Positions 35,879 to 48,725 of a DNA stretch of 64,000 nucleotides are shown here, piece after piece. The DNA comes from Icerya purchasi (taxonomy: Eukaryota > Arthropoda > Insecta > Hemiptera > Monophlebidae). The position numbers and the translations under genes were made by a program. The notes under the pieces are model-generated. The model had not been told where the DNA came from. It saw only the letters and a program-made list of their open reading frames with translations, and searched no databases. How positions within the stretch are numbered: the stretch's first letter is position 1; every line of letters begins with the position of its first letter. Location of the stretch: NCBI GenBank assembly GCA_039619475.1, contig CM077115.1, positions 222,503,291 to 222,567,290 on the forward strand. The letters are read 5' to 3'.

Positions 35879-37045
35879 GGTCTGGTACCATTTCGCCTAA
35901 TTCCCAATTCGCCTAATTCCCATTTCGCCTAAAATTAGAGTCGGGTTACTCAGGTAATAAAAAAAAGGTCAGACAAACATACGAATGATTTCGTGTTGGC
36001 AACAGCGCGTCATCATTATCGAATTTTAAGCAGACTAAACGCATCATTTTTTTTTCTATTTGATTCCACTGTTAAGGTTTTTTTTTCTTTCCGAAATACA
36101 ACAAAAAGGTTTATATGAAAATCAGAAGTGAAAAAATACCGCTAAAAATGTTTGATGTAAATATACGCGAAACGACCACTCCGATTAATATTTGCGAGTT
36201 ATTTTATTGGATGTCCAGTGCTGTATAAATCCCACCCGCCTTATCAGTCAGTATATAAAAGCCTTATTGATATTTAGTGTGACAAGAACATTAAGGTTCG
36301 GAGTTGCAGAAAAAATAATAAAAAAGCTAAATTATAATTAGGTGTAGTTTCGAAGTGGTCGCGTTTATGTAAGAAAAAAGGAATAAGAATCAAATAAAAT
36401 TAACAATAATGACATTACATCGAATGATTATTACAGCGGTAATTTTATTATTGATTATTAAAATTACAATTATAAGTACATACAAAAAGTAAATGTTAAA
36501 ATTAGAAAAACATAAATAAAGCTCCATTTAGTTCACCTTGCCTTTTTGCCTTTTCTAGGCTTTTTATCAAAATAACTTCTTCCGGCTCAACGTAGCTCGG
36601 TACGCATTTCAAACGCCTATACTGTCAGCAAGTGCTCTATTTCCGCTTCTCGGCCACGCACAACGAAACTAGTTCGCTACCCTTGCGTAGCGGTCAGATC
36701 CTTCGATTTTTTAACCGAGAATGCGTCTTTGACAAACAATGCCGCGTTTGCCCGCTGCTGAGACCTTCCGAGAAATTGAATGATTATTACCAAAATTTTA
36801 ATATTTTCAAAGATCGTAAGAAATGCCAAATCCATCTGAATATGCGGAAAATCACCGCATACTGACTGTTTTACGCTATGAGGTCACAATTTGTTCTGGG
36901 TTGAGTATTATGTGTATCAACGTTCTGAAGGAAACTATTCTTCTATCTTGAATATTTAAATTTTCGCTTGTGAATAAACCAAAAATTTAGAGTCAGGCTA
37001 ATATAGCAATGGGTATATCATTTATAAAAAAAAATCGAGCAGGTA

Positions 37046-37085
<40 letters not shown>

Positions 37086-39122
37086 AATATTTGTATATTG
37101 AAATATTTATTGCAAATTACGCTTTAAATGAAATGGTATTCAATTAGATTTTGACAACAGAGAATAAAAAAAATTATCATCCATTAAAAAATTATTTTCG
37201 CTTAATTGCTATACATTTTTATTTTGTACGTCAAAAATGTATGATAAAATATTTGGTTAATTGAATAGCGTCTTTTTATATTCTCTTTCTTTTTCCTTTT
37301 TGTAATGTTAAATCGTAATCTTTCGGCAATTTATTGAATGAAGCATTTTAAATAGTAAGATAGAAGGTTTTTTTTCTTTGACTTTTTTTGGATTTGCCAA
37401 AAAATCTGGCTGACTTAACGGATTATAAAAGAAAGAAGAAAAATATTATAATCTAATTCGATTGGAGACTGGGGAAATAGAAGAAACAAGAGTAAGGAGG
37501 ACAGTGCCCCTTTATTCCAATCTTCTGCGCTTTGGCCTCCCCACTCTTTACAGTGCCAAAGCCATTCTTGCTTTCTCCTCTCTCAATATAGTTCCTTTGT
37601 TAGCTTTCTTTATCTCTTCAATTTTTAATCTTTTCCTTATATAATGTACAGTTCTCTGCGTTGGGTAAGTTCTACTGTTGACGTGCCCAAAAAATTGAAA
37701 AAAAAAAAAATTTTTTTTACTTTGTCAGAAACTCTAATAACAACATTTTTTGCGTTTTATTTATTTTTTTCATTCCAATTATTGAAATTACTTGAAAAAC
37801 ATCGTCATTATAATAAACGTGACTAATTTGAAGAGGAATTTTTCAAAGTCCAACAGCAACCTTAGGCTTCTGGAGAAGTTATTTATACCTTAAAATTCAA
37901 TTTTAGAAGTATTTTTAACAACATATGCCAAGTTTTACCGTTTCATCTTGTAGAATGGGGAAAAAAATCATGACTGTATCTTCTAAAATTTTTTTTATAC
38001 CGTGCGACACATCTAAAAATGTAATAACCCCTTATTACAACCAATTTTTCGCCATTTTTTAATCAATTGTCCTTATTTTCATTGCTTTCTACAACTAAAA
38101 ATCTGTTGTTAAAGATTATCAAATATAACAAATATACTCGATAGATATAATAATATTTAAAATATACATTTTTTTGATATGGTGCTTTTAAATCTATGCT
38201 CATTTATTAATCCCATAACAGCCATGAACTGACCCCATATAACAGGGTCTTCACCTTGTTTATTCCTTGCTTACTCCTCTTTTTCTGCTGTACACAGAGT
38301 TTAATAGTAAATCTAGTAATTTTTCTCGTCCTAATATCCAAATTTTGAAAAATCTCTTGTAATCGTATACGTTACTGTTGATTATTTATTCAAATCCGAA
38401 GCAGTATTTAATTTTTAAATTCTTTCGATTTGCAAATTCACTTTTTTTGAATTAAAGAAAAATGAAATTAAGTTCAGGAACTTTTGTTAAAAAAAAGAGA
38501 AACACTGTTTTCCTAATTTTAACATTTACTTTTTGTATGTACTTATAATTGTAATTTTAATAATCAATAATAAAATTACCGCTGTAATAATCATTCGACG
38601 TAATGTCATTATTGTTAATTCTATTTGATTCTTATTCCTTTTTTCTTACATAAACGCGACCACTTCGAAACTACACCTAATTATAATTTAGCTTTTTTAT
38701 TATTTTTTCTGCAACTCCGAACCTTAATGTTCTTGTCACACTAAATATCAATAAGGCTTTTATATACTGACTGATAAGGCGGGTGGGATTTATACAGCAC
38801 TGGACATCCAATAAAATAACTCGCAAATATTAATCGGAGTGGTCGTTTCGCGTATATTTACATCAAACATTTTTAGCGGTATTTTTTCACTTCTGATTTT
38901 CATATAAACCTTTTTGTTGTATTTCGGAAAGAAAAAAAAACCTTAACAGTGGAATCAAATAGAAAAAAAAATGATGCGTTTAGTCTGCTTAAAATTCGAT
39001 AATGATGACGCGCTGTTGCCAACACGAAATCATTCGTATGTTTGTCTGACCTTTTTTTTATTACCTGAGTAACCCGACCCTAATTTTAGGCGAATTGGGA
39101 ATTAGGCGAAATGGGAATTCAC
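35879..39122. mobile_element. 3.2-kb element with about 620-bp terminal inverted repeats, MULE-like
   Basis: The arms 35892-36510 and 38500-39117 are inverted copies of each other with few differences, for example gtaccgagct-free blocks such as ttatacagcactggacatcc against its complement near 36220. The outer ends are built from repeats of cccatttcgcctaa and cccaattcgcctaa, with one more unit on the left. A 9-bp duplication caattattc flanks it at 35870-35878 and 39123-39131; 9 bp with long inverted repeats fits Mutator-like (MULE) elements. The 2-kb centre (36510-38500) has only short open frames and no transposase I recognise, so it is non-autonomous. It lies inside the hAT element. Confidence 0.85.
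37049..37083. repeat. (TA)n microsatellite
   Basis: A TA array of about 35 bases in the centre of the long-inverted-repeat element. Confidence 0.9.
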
Positions 39123-39603
39123 CAATTATTCTCAGCTAAGAAAAATGAACATCAATCAAGCTAGGTAAAATTTTTTTGTTCAAGAGCTTTTACCTGATGC
39201 AGTTACAAGATTATTCTTTCGATCTTTCTACAAAAGATAATTATTAAAGTGCTGCTGGGAGTTACTTTCGTGGCTTGGAACTTATTGGAAACAGTTTTCT
39301 CCAATTCTCGTTATAACCGCTACCTTCCATAACAAACTTAGGTGTACTTGATTTTGAATCAACTGAACGAAATAACTAGCACGGAAAACAAAACAGTCCA
39401 GCCATGGAGTAACTTCAAAACCAGGATTGATGGGAATATTTTATTTTTTAATTTTTTTCATTAATATTATTATTTATTTATTTGAATAAGTACTGGGTTA
39501 GTAGGTTTTGAAAAATATTTAATATTTTTTTTAATTTTAAGAAAGCCCCAATCATATTTTTGCCCCGGGCCCACCAAGTTTATGTGGCTGGCCTGAACGC
39601 ACC

Positions 39604-40899
39604 AGTATATTCGGCCAGTTGATGTTAATTAAAAAATGCATGTTGTTTTGACCGAAAATTCCCCGAATTAAAATTATTCCATTTAACGAAAAATAGAAAA
39701 AGTACCTGGATAATGTATGCACGAAATAAATAGAAGTGGAAATATGCATGGCGAATTTCATCGTTTATATGAACAATTAAGAAGACACCCGACGGAGGAA
39801 ACATTTTATTCGTATTTACGCCTGAATAATTCAACTTTTGATTATATTTTGAAGATATTTTTGTGTCGGAAAAGAATTTAAATTAGTTAAGTAAAAAAAG
39901 GAAAGACAAGGTTCATTATCAGAAAAATTTAAAGTATATAATTAATTTTTAATCATCAGCTTAAAAATATTTAACAGCTAAATCATTTTTAAATTAAATT
40001 ATTACAATTCTTCGAGAAAATGTAATAGTTTGTTGGTATGTATATACGGGATAAAATTAAATAAAATTGATGATATTTTTCGTCTTTATCTCGATTTAAT
40101 CCGATGAGTGGTAATTTTATTAATAAATTTTTGTTTATGTTCTTTATAAATATTAAAAAATTTTTAAGTGTGTACATATTTTTTACTCGTATTATTGTTG
40201 ACAGATTCTGTAAATAATTAAATTAAATTCAGTTGTAATATACATAATTATTTCACCGTTAAATTTAAAGTTCATATATTATAAAATATTTATTATGTCA
40301 AATATATAGAGGACCACCTGATGATAAAATAAACATGATTGCTTCCAAAAACTAAATATTACGATAACTATGGCAATAGAAATTAAATTTTTAAAACTGG
40401 TCGTTTTTGTTTCTAAAACATTTAACACGGTAAAAAGTTTTTAATGTTCCGGGCATACATGTTTCCCCAATATGGAAATTGTGTTATTAAATTGTCCATT
40501 TATAATTTATAATTAGGAAAAAAAATTTACACAAACGTTTTTAAATCTAATGTTAATGCATACATTTACTTGTAGATTTCATTTCATTAGCTACTTCATC
40601 CTATAAAGCGGTTATGGTGATCATCATTTTAGTGGTTTTCGAACGAAAACACTACTACTAATAAGCAATTCTTTATTCATTTCCATATAATTTTAGTAAA
40701 AAAATTATAAAACTTGAAGATAATTTAAGATCGCTGCTATATCTCTAAAACTAAGTAATAAATTGTGCCGAATTTTTAAGACAATTATTGTTGTAAATAA
40801 AATAATTAAAAAAATACATACACATATACATATATCCTTATAAGTAAAATTCAAATTGAAAAAAATAAAACCGAAATAATTATACTCGAATAGTTTTTA
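39604..40899. other. AT-rich intergenic region
   Basis: No gene or clear repeat recognised; open frames are short and lysine/asparagine/isoleucine-rich. Confidence 0.4.
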
Positions 40900-41330
40900 C
40901 ACGATGTATTCGAAAATAGTCAATCCCGAAAATAATTTATAAAGACCCTCGATGCGCGCCGGGTCACAAAACAAAATATCGATACGGAGAAACAAAAATA
41001 GAACTAACGAAAACAACGAACAAATATTACCAATCGACTTTAACTAAACGTTCACACAATTTAATTTACAAAATAGAAAACGGAAATATCGTACCACAGG
41101 TGTATACGCATCTACGCGACCGAAAACACGCACAAAGCCCGTCGCTAGAATCTCACACGCGCAACCTTTGCAACTACCTGCAGTAGACTGACTGACTGCT
41201 CCAAACAAAAAAATCACCATGCCGTCTAAACAAAAACCAACGACATCCCTTAGAAAAAAGGCCGATCGTTTAAAGTGGCGCTAGTGTAAGAACGAATTTA
41301 ATATGTAAAATAATACGGAACATATTTATA
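40900..41330. repeat. Dispersed repeat, copy 2
   Basis: Homologous to 3866-4400, with best agreement at 41090-41265 (catctacgcgaccgaaaaca, then catgccgtctaaacaaaaac, then gacatccctta). Divergence and indels show that the two copies are old. No coding capacity could be assigned. Confidence 0.7.
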
Positions 41331-41757
41331 TACGAGTAAAGAAAATAACGATATAAAAAAAAATAAAAAAAAAATCTTATCGACAACAATTATTGACAGT
41401 GAAGAAAACTGATTTGTATGTAGATATTATAAATAAAACATATTTTATGGTTTCCTAGATGATGAATAAGCAAAGATCAAATAAAAATAATTACATAAGC
41501 ACTCTTTTTCTTTCAAACACATGTGTGCCCGAGGTTATTTACGGGATGTATGAGAATTTTTTCCAGTCAGCGAACGCAACAGCAAATCAGGGTATGCTAT
41601 AACTGATAGTCCGGTTGTGGTGTGTGTATAAGAAAGAAGGGGAATGAAAGCGATATAGCGGCGAAAACAAATCAATTTGAATTCGTTTTACTCGTTGATG
41701 ATAGATCTGTCGCGATCATCTTTGACATGATATTCACTTCCGTAACAAGCCATATGC
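41331..41757. other. Intergenic spacer
   Basis: Nothing recognised between the dispersed repeat and the T tract of the next retroelement. Confidence 0.35.
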
Positions 41758-43420
41758 TTTTTTTTTTTTTTTTTTTTTTTTAATAAATATAAAATAATAT
41801 TATTTCATATTTTCTTTTGGGCGCGCCAGCGGCTTTGACCCGATAACTACGGAAATTATAAAAAGGATTAAATAGAGAGACGGTTAGAAATAGAGCTTAT
41901 GAAAGATTGAAGTACAGGAATTATAGCTGGAGATGAGAAGGACAAAGGAAGAATTATAAGAAGCAGGAAAACCCAGTGCTAAGATTTTGGGAATACAAAG
42001 CAGATCGTTCAGAATCAAAAGTAGGGCATTCGAAGAAGATGTGGTTTCCATCACATATGGAAGTAGAGATAGAACTGTGAAGGGGACAATCGGAAGAAAA
42101 AAACGAAAACGTAAAGAGGATAGAAGAGAGTAGAACAGAGTGATTAAAACGCAGCCTGATTAAGGAAACGATCGCGGAGCGCTGATACGAAGAGGATTGA
42201 ATTCACGGCTGAGAATAGGGAACTGGTTGTATTTGAGGATAATAAGAGGCGGGATTAAAAAATAAAGAAGGATAAATGTCCGACCATAGTCGGGAATAAT
42301 TGGCTGAAGAAAGAAGGAGGATGTCCGAGGCAGGAAAATTGCAGAGTAAAGGACTATCGCGAGCAGCCGAACGGGCTAAAAAATCCGCTAACTCGTTTCC
42401 CTCAATGCCAGAATGACTGAAGGTCAACAGTAATCGAGCAGGATGAGAGTAGGTTGGAGATGAGAGAACGAATTGAGAGAATAATAGAGTTGGAGGAATG
42501 AGAAGAAGGAGAAGAAATAGCTTGAAGAACACTTTTAGAATTAGAGGCAATGAGACATTTACTGATCCCTCTTATGGGTGGAATAAACGAGATTGCGAGG
42601 AAAATGGAGATAGACTTCGCTGTGAAGATAGAACAGAAGGACGGGGGGCTTGAAGGATTCAGAGTGATGCAGTGAGAGGGAGGTAAACGCGCTGCCCACC
42701 CCATTCTCATTTTTAAAACCGTCAGTGAAGAATATTAGAGGAGGAATTCGGTTTTGATTGTAGAATGTGCGATAGAGTTGGTCTGGAAAGGGAGAGAGAA
42801 GAGATTAATAGTTTGTCAAATGCTGGTAAAGTCATGGGAAAAGTAAGGAAGCTGGGAATAAGAAAAGACATGAAGCGAAAAATTGGAGACTCGAGCTGCT
42901 ACAAAAGAAATGATCGGGACTTTATAAGGAGCAAAACGCCATTGGTTTTTAATACAAAGATAGGGATAGATAAGATTAGACGAGGATACAGAAAGATGTT
43001 CAATTAGAAAATTGTAACCAGGCTACGATCTGCGAATAAAAGGTGGTTGTATCGCAGGTTCAGAAAAGCTAGCAGGAATAGGAGAGTATTTTAACGCTCC
43101 AATGCGCAGCGAAAGGCAACAATACTGAACTCGGTCCAGTTTGGCGAGGAGAGATTTAGCGGAATTTTCATGGATGATGAAGCAGTAATCAATCCTGGAA
43201 CGAATTATAGCTTTATAAAGGATTAGGAGAATAGAAGGGTCACCCCGCCATTTGGATGAAAACAGAGCTTTCAGGAGATTGAGTCTTGTAAGGAAAGAAT
43301 TGTAGAGATAGTTAACGTGTTCATGGAAAGTGAGTCGGCTGTTTAGAATAACACCGAGATAGTAGAAGGAGCTAACGAGCGAAGTCGGAATGTTAAATGA
43401 AATAATATATTTTATCGCTT
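41758..43420 (-). mobile_element. Non-LTR retrotransposon remnant, family A copy 3
   Basis: The T run at 41758-41782 is the A tail on the minus strand. Upstream on that strand lie the RT thumb (YLGVILNSRLTFHEHVNYLY near 43350, WRGDPSILLILYKAIIRSRI near 43230), matching WGGDPVILLMFYKSFIRSA of copy 1, and then RNase H pieces (42710-42402: LKGFKPS-poor but with SKSVLQAISSPSSHS), and FSHSGIEGNELADFLARSA near 42400, the last RNase H histidine block. Several frameshifts break it. The truncation at about 43420 lies within the RT domain. Confidence 0.85.
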
Positions 43421-46300
43421 TACTCTTAGCTTTTATCGCAGCTCTCTTCGACGCGCCACTATGTGCTTAGCCTTACAATGACCGAGCGCCAGAAATGTAA
43501 ACATATTATTACGTACATGTATGTGTGTGCCTTTAAATGTAGGTCTGTTATAATTATACGACTTGTATAATACGTTTGATGATATATTTTTTTCCGTGTT
43601 TTATTGATTGTTTAAAAAAAAAAATAATAAAAATTACCTTTTCCTTATCAATATAATAAAAACGAACGATTATTTAGTATTTATAAATCTTTCAAAACAG
43701 TAAAAAATAATTTTCATGTCACAAGTGTGGTGCATAATGTGCGTTGTATTTAAATGATCTTGTTAATATTATTTACCTAAACTGATAAATGGCAATCGAT
43801 AAATGATAAAAATTGAAGAGAATGAGGAACGTATTGGTTCCGATTTCAGATCAGAGATGCGCTTACACGCTCTATTTCAATTGATTTGCTGTTCAACGGG
43901 TTATGTTTATTTTCCATTATGAACATTGTTGATTTTTAATGCGTAAATAAGGCACTGAAATGGAATGATAATTATGTTTATCATTGGTCTTGTATTGACG
44001 AACAGGTAGTATATAAATATAAATGCTATTACGCGGTTCATAAATTATTAAAATTTATGCGTTACATGCAGTAAAGAATTTATTAGGTTAGTTTTATTCA
44101 TTTTAATATCATTTATATGAAATTTCATTACGTATGTATGTGTGCACTATTTTTAACGTTATTTAAGCTTTTCTATTCAAAGAATTTACCGAAATTTTAC
44201 TAATTTTCAAATATTTATGTTATAGGTATTAAACGAAATAAGTAATACCTTTCGTCTAATAAATGCGACTGCGATTTATTGACCTTTAATAACGTTAAAA
44301 AAATAAAAAATGTAAACGATTTTAATTGCGTAATTAACTAATGATTACTTAATTATCTTGTATGATAACAGTTATTAACTATTTGTATTTTCTTTTTCGA
44401 AAATTTCACAGTTGTACCGGTTTTTTTTTTTTTGGTTTTTTTTTGCATTAGAAAACCCCCATAATTATCTACTTAATTTTATATAATAATTTTATTTAAT
44501 ATCAGATGTTGATATGTGTTTTTTGTTTTTTCTCTTATTCGAAAACATTTGCGGACTTAATACTTTCAACAGTAAATTTAGAAAGTATGTACTTCGTTTT
44601 TTTCAGCTATGTATTTTGCAATTGTAATAAAGTTCCATTATCAATATAAATTCCTAATCTAAAATCCAGTACACGCTGTTAAGATTCTGTTAGTATGTTC
44701 ACTTTGATAATTAATAAAACTTGGAAAATGTCTATAAATTAAAACAATCTGCTTTCTGTACTCACTTTAATATTGAAATGAAGTTAGTATTTATTTTCTT
44801 TCATTATTTTCATTTGCACCTTTTTTATATCATCTTTTCACTTTTGTCCGCGTAATTATTCATATTTTTCGTTTTGCTCTTTGTTTCAACTTCTGTATTT
44901 TCTTAAATAATTTTGAAATGTGTTTTATTTACAAATTTTCATTCACTGGCGATACGTTATATTACTAGATAAACAATTAGACATACTTTATGAAGTAATA
45001 TATTCCATTAGACGTCAGTAATTATGAATTATATCGTTATTTCTTCGAAATAATTTTATATAAGTCTCGATACATTTTTTAAAATACCCGCAGAGGCGAT
45101 TACTTGACATTTAATAAAATTATGATGGAGGAAACGGAATATATATTTATCAGTGTAATTTATTCGTCAGTAGACATAAGCTTGATTAAACGTAAGATTG
45201 TAAATATTTTTATAAGAAATATACCTTTTAAAAAAAAAAAAAAAAAAAAAAAAAGTGGCACTACATATTTATAATAGGTTAAAGTTATTTTGTATATTTT
45301 TACTATGAAAATTCTTGGATACATAAATTAATATAAAGTTGATTGTAAATGGTTGACAAAGAATAACTTTTAAACTATCGCGAGCGAAAAACGAACCTTA
45401 GATTTAAGAAATTCCGAAGAAGTACTCAAATATTGAAAAACCGGATAATTTAAAATATTAAATCTGAACTAAAGGACCTTTTAATTTATAAAGTTCTACG
45501 AAATTTTTAGTCCAAACAGGTAAAACGTTTAATTTTTTGAACAACAAAACGTATAAAATATATAAAAACTTCCTTGATAATCAAAGTAAATATGATGTGT
45601 CAACTTTATTAAAGAGCGAAAATTCCGAAATTTTAAAAATTTGAAATAAATTATTTTTCTTTTTTATATGAAAATTGCAAAATATTAATCAGATTTATAT
45701 GTAGCTAGAAAAATGTTGTACTATTATTCAGCTTGTTCGTTTCGGCTGTTTCTCTTTTCGCATTAATCGAACTTCTTTTATACTCAAAATTTCTCTCTCG
45801 GCCAATATTATTCTATTATTGCTAACTTTAAGCCGGATACTGATAAAAGAGAAAAACGCCGATTTAGTATCATTTGTTCAAAGATATCAATGTTATCCTT
45901 GATTTTCTATCAGTATGTAAAACTAGAGGGAGGAAAGGTTCTTCCCGATAAAATATCGCAAACAATAAAGTGTATATTCTGGCTTTTGATAAAAATATAG
46001 TTAAAGATACGTATGGATATGAAAGTTTAAAAAGTACAATGTGAACAAAAGAGAACTTTAAACTGACAATAGTAGCTTTTTTTTGTATCTTGTATCAGAC
46101 ACATATAAACTTTGTTCAATTGTTTAACAAAATTATCAAAAGATGTTTTCTCCTCATTTTTTGAAATAATTCAGTCAGTTTGTAATTATTTTAGCAGTTT
46201 TACACGACGGTGTATATCTCAAAAAAAAGTAAAATAACTCTTAAACCATTCAGTGCATGCTGGTGGAAAAGTCAAATTTATGTTTGATCATCTATGTACG
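43421..46300. other. AT-rich intergenic region
   Basis: No gene recognised. A 27-base A tract at 45228-45254 could be the tail of an old retroposed sequence, but no body could be identified next to it. Confidence 0.4.
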
Positions 46301-46607
46301 AGAAGCCGAACTGTTCGCAGCGTGAGTTAACAAACTGATTTTCATCTTAAATGAAAGTTCAGTCCTCCTCATTTCAAAAATTTTACGCCGAACCTCGAAC
46401 GTTTAGTGGTTCTCAAACTATGCTCGATTGCATACAGACACGTTGAAATAGTTTTGCGGTGCGTTCATTAAAGAAAAAATCGCTTTTAAAATATTACGAA
46501 AAATTACTTAACGGCTCCTCGTTGATGAGAGGAAGGTTACGACTTTCATTTAAGGTGAAGATCCTTACTTTTCGTAAGTGACTCACATTATAAAGAGTTC
46601 GGCTTCT
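46301..46607. repeat. Imperfect inverted repeat, possible MITE
   Basis: agaagccgaact at 46301 is answered by agttcggcttct ending at 46607, and the inner parts also pair (cttaaatgaaagt near 46346 against actttcatttaag near 46540). The centre contains tagtggttctcaaac followed by ttttgcggtgcg, the look of a hAT terminus, so one element may be nested in another. No target duplication was established. Confidence 0.55.
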
Positions 46608-48084
46608 TTTTCATCACCACCTCTCGTAAATATTTGAAATAGGACAAACGTTTTAAAATAATTGCAAACGTGATTTTTCTACTACTTTTTTTTGCGGAGC
46701 CAGAATCATTAACCGAAAAAATAATTTTAAAACTGGAGTAGAAATTACCAAAAAATTATTAATTTGTCCTTACTACTGATATTATAAAATCAGGCTGGCT
46801 CGTAAGAAGGATCATAGAAAATCCCTTTGGTATTAGAACAGTCTGCTTTTTCGCTGATTTTTTTTAACTCGTTCCATTTTCTTACCGAAAACATACACCG
46901 CTAAGTAAGTCAATATTTCTTTTTATGTATAACTAAAATGTTTCACTTGTTCCGATTTTATTTGTTTTAACGGATCCAACCTGATTTTTAAAGTAACTTT
47001 CCATTACATTTTTTCACTCCTCGCCAATTAAAAGGCAAAAATGAAAAAAACAAAGCATATATATACACGTAACGTTTGCGGAAAAGTAATTTTCGAAAGA
47101 AAAAAAAACTAATTTCTTTAATCAATTCTAGTTATTTTTATACGTTAGTTAATTGTTTTAATTCTTATGTAACATTTTTTTTTTAATTCTACACAAAATT
47201 ATATAATCTTCGCAACTACACAGCACAGAACAATGATATAGAGAACCTTTTAAAACCGATTTTAAGATATTCAAAATTATACCCTGAATGAATACTATAC
47301 AGAAATACAAAGCGATAGAGTCATATTTTGTTTTCACTTCGGCCGGAATTGATGTTAGTTTCAATATAATTTTCCATTAATTCGAAACGGGTATTTTCGT
47401 TATTGTTTCCATTACTTTTTCGTGGGTAATACTAAATGTATATGGAAGTGTATACTACTTTTATCTATGAAATTAGTTCCCTTATCAGTAGAGCAGCGCA
47501 GTAGCCCTATTTAATTAGATAAACTATTTTTGAAAAATGTTTTTCTTGTATTCGCATAATGTGATTCAATAGCGCAAAGTTTTATAAAATTCTAATAAAC
47601 GGAGAAGATGATTTTTGCGAGACAATAATTTTGTCTTTACGCTGCTCTGTGTCAAGTCATTTTCAAGTCTTCGAGCCTGTCTAAATTTTTAATTTCGAAA
47701 TTACCGGATGAGTTATGCAATGAAAAGCGATTAATATTTATGAACTGAAAATTTTTAATTCGCTTAGAATTAAGGGTTCTAATTAATATATTTCATTAAT
47801 AGTATATTAAGTTTAACGCGATGTATTTAAAGACGCGGCAATTTAGTGACATTAAAATTCCAAAGTCTAATTTCCCTTTAATATTTTTTCGGTTTTGCAA
47901 AAACACCTCGGGAAATATTTTCTTAGCACTAACCTGTGACATTTTAAGGAACATCAAATATGTCCTAAGGGTGCAAACCGCTGACTATGTTAAATTATAA
48001 GAGGAGAAACTTTTTTAATTAAAAATGCTGGGGGGGTAAACCATATGAAATTATAATAACTGGAAAATTTGAATCATTTAAATT
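46608..48084. other. AT-rich intergenic region
   Basis: No gene or clear repeat recognised. Confidence 0.4.
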
Positions 48085-48395
48085 CGCAGTTAATGAAGTA
48101 AATAATAATGTAATATTGACTAAATTAAAAACCAAATGTTACAGCGCCGCTTTAAAGATAAATTAGACATTATAATGTAGATTATACAAAGAGACGACTC
48201 TTTATAACGGAGTTTTATCGGTAAAACAATTAACTGTTTAATTGTATTGAATCGCTTCGTATTCTCGATGGGCTTATGATTTAACCGTTTTTTTTTAAAC
48301 ATTTTGAAAAACTTCTTCCGTTTTAAATGTTTTCTGAAGTCTGGAAATTTGGCGAATAGTTTGATAAATCTAAAAAAGATCTTTTTCCGCTATAC

Positions 48396-48457
<62 letters not shown>

Positions 48458-48725
48458 TATAGCGGTTGCTGACCAATAATACTTTTAAACGGAAGAAGTT
48501 TTTCAAAATGTTTAAAAAAAAACGGTTAAATCATAAGCCCATCGAGAATACGAAGCGATTCAATACAATTAAACAGTTAATTGTTTTACCGATAAAACTC
48601 CGTTATAAAGAATCGTCTCTTTGTATAATCTACATTATAATGTCTAATTTATCTTTAAAGCGGCGCTGTAACATTTGGTTTTTAATTTAGTCAATATTAC
48701 ATTATTATTTACTTCATTAACTGCG
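48085..48725. repeat. Near-perfect palindrome with 243-bp arms around a (TA)n core
   Basis: Arms 48085-48327 and 48484-48725 are inverted copies with only one base difference (gagacgactc against gagacgattc) and a one-base offset at the inner end seen by eye. The same 60-residue open frame (MFKKKRLNHKPIENTKRF and on) can be read on both strands, which is only a result of the palindrome. The spacer holds a (TA)n array at 48391-48454 bounded by ccgctata and tatagcgg. No terminal features of a known transposon were identified. Confidence 0.92.

Larger units (their letters stand above)
35634..39595. mobile_element. hAT-type element with 8-bp target duplication, hosting a nested insertion
   Basis: The ends CAGGCCCGCCACAAAGGG (left) and CAGGCCAGCCACATAAAC (right, reverse complement) are imperfect hAT-type inverted repeats. 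The 8-bp duplication aacgcacc is exact at 35626-35633 and 39596-39603. Without the element nested at 35879-39122 and its duplicated 9 bp, the hAT copy is about 0.7 kb. It has ggcccc-rich subterminal tracts and no recognisable transposase, so it is non-autonomous. Confidence 0.92.

Noticed and set aside
48120..48690. The same 60-residue open frame on both strands, suggesting a duplicated small gene
   Set aside because: It is explained by the palindrome. The residues are AT-biased, with no motif, signal or splice support.
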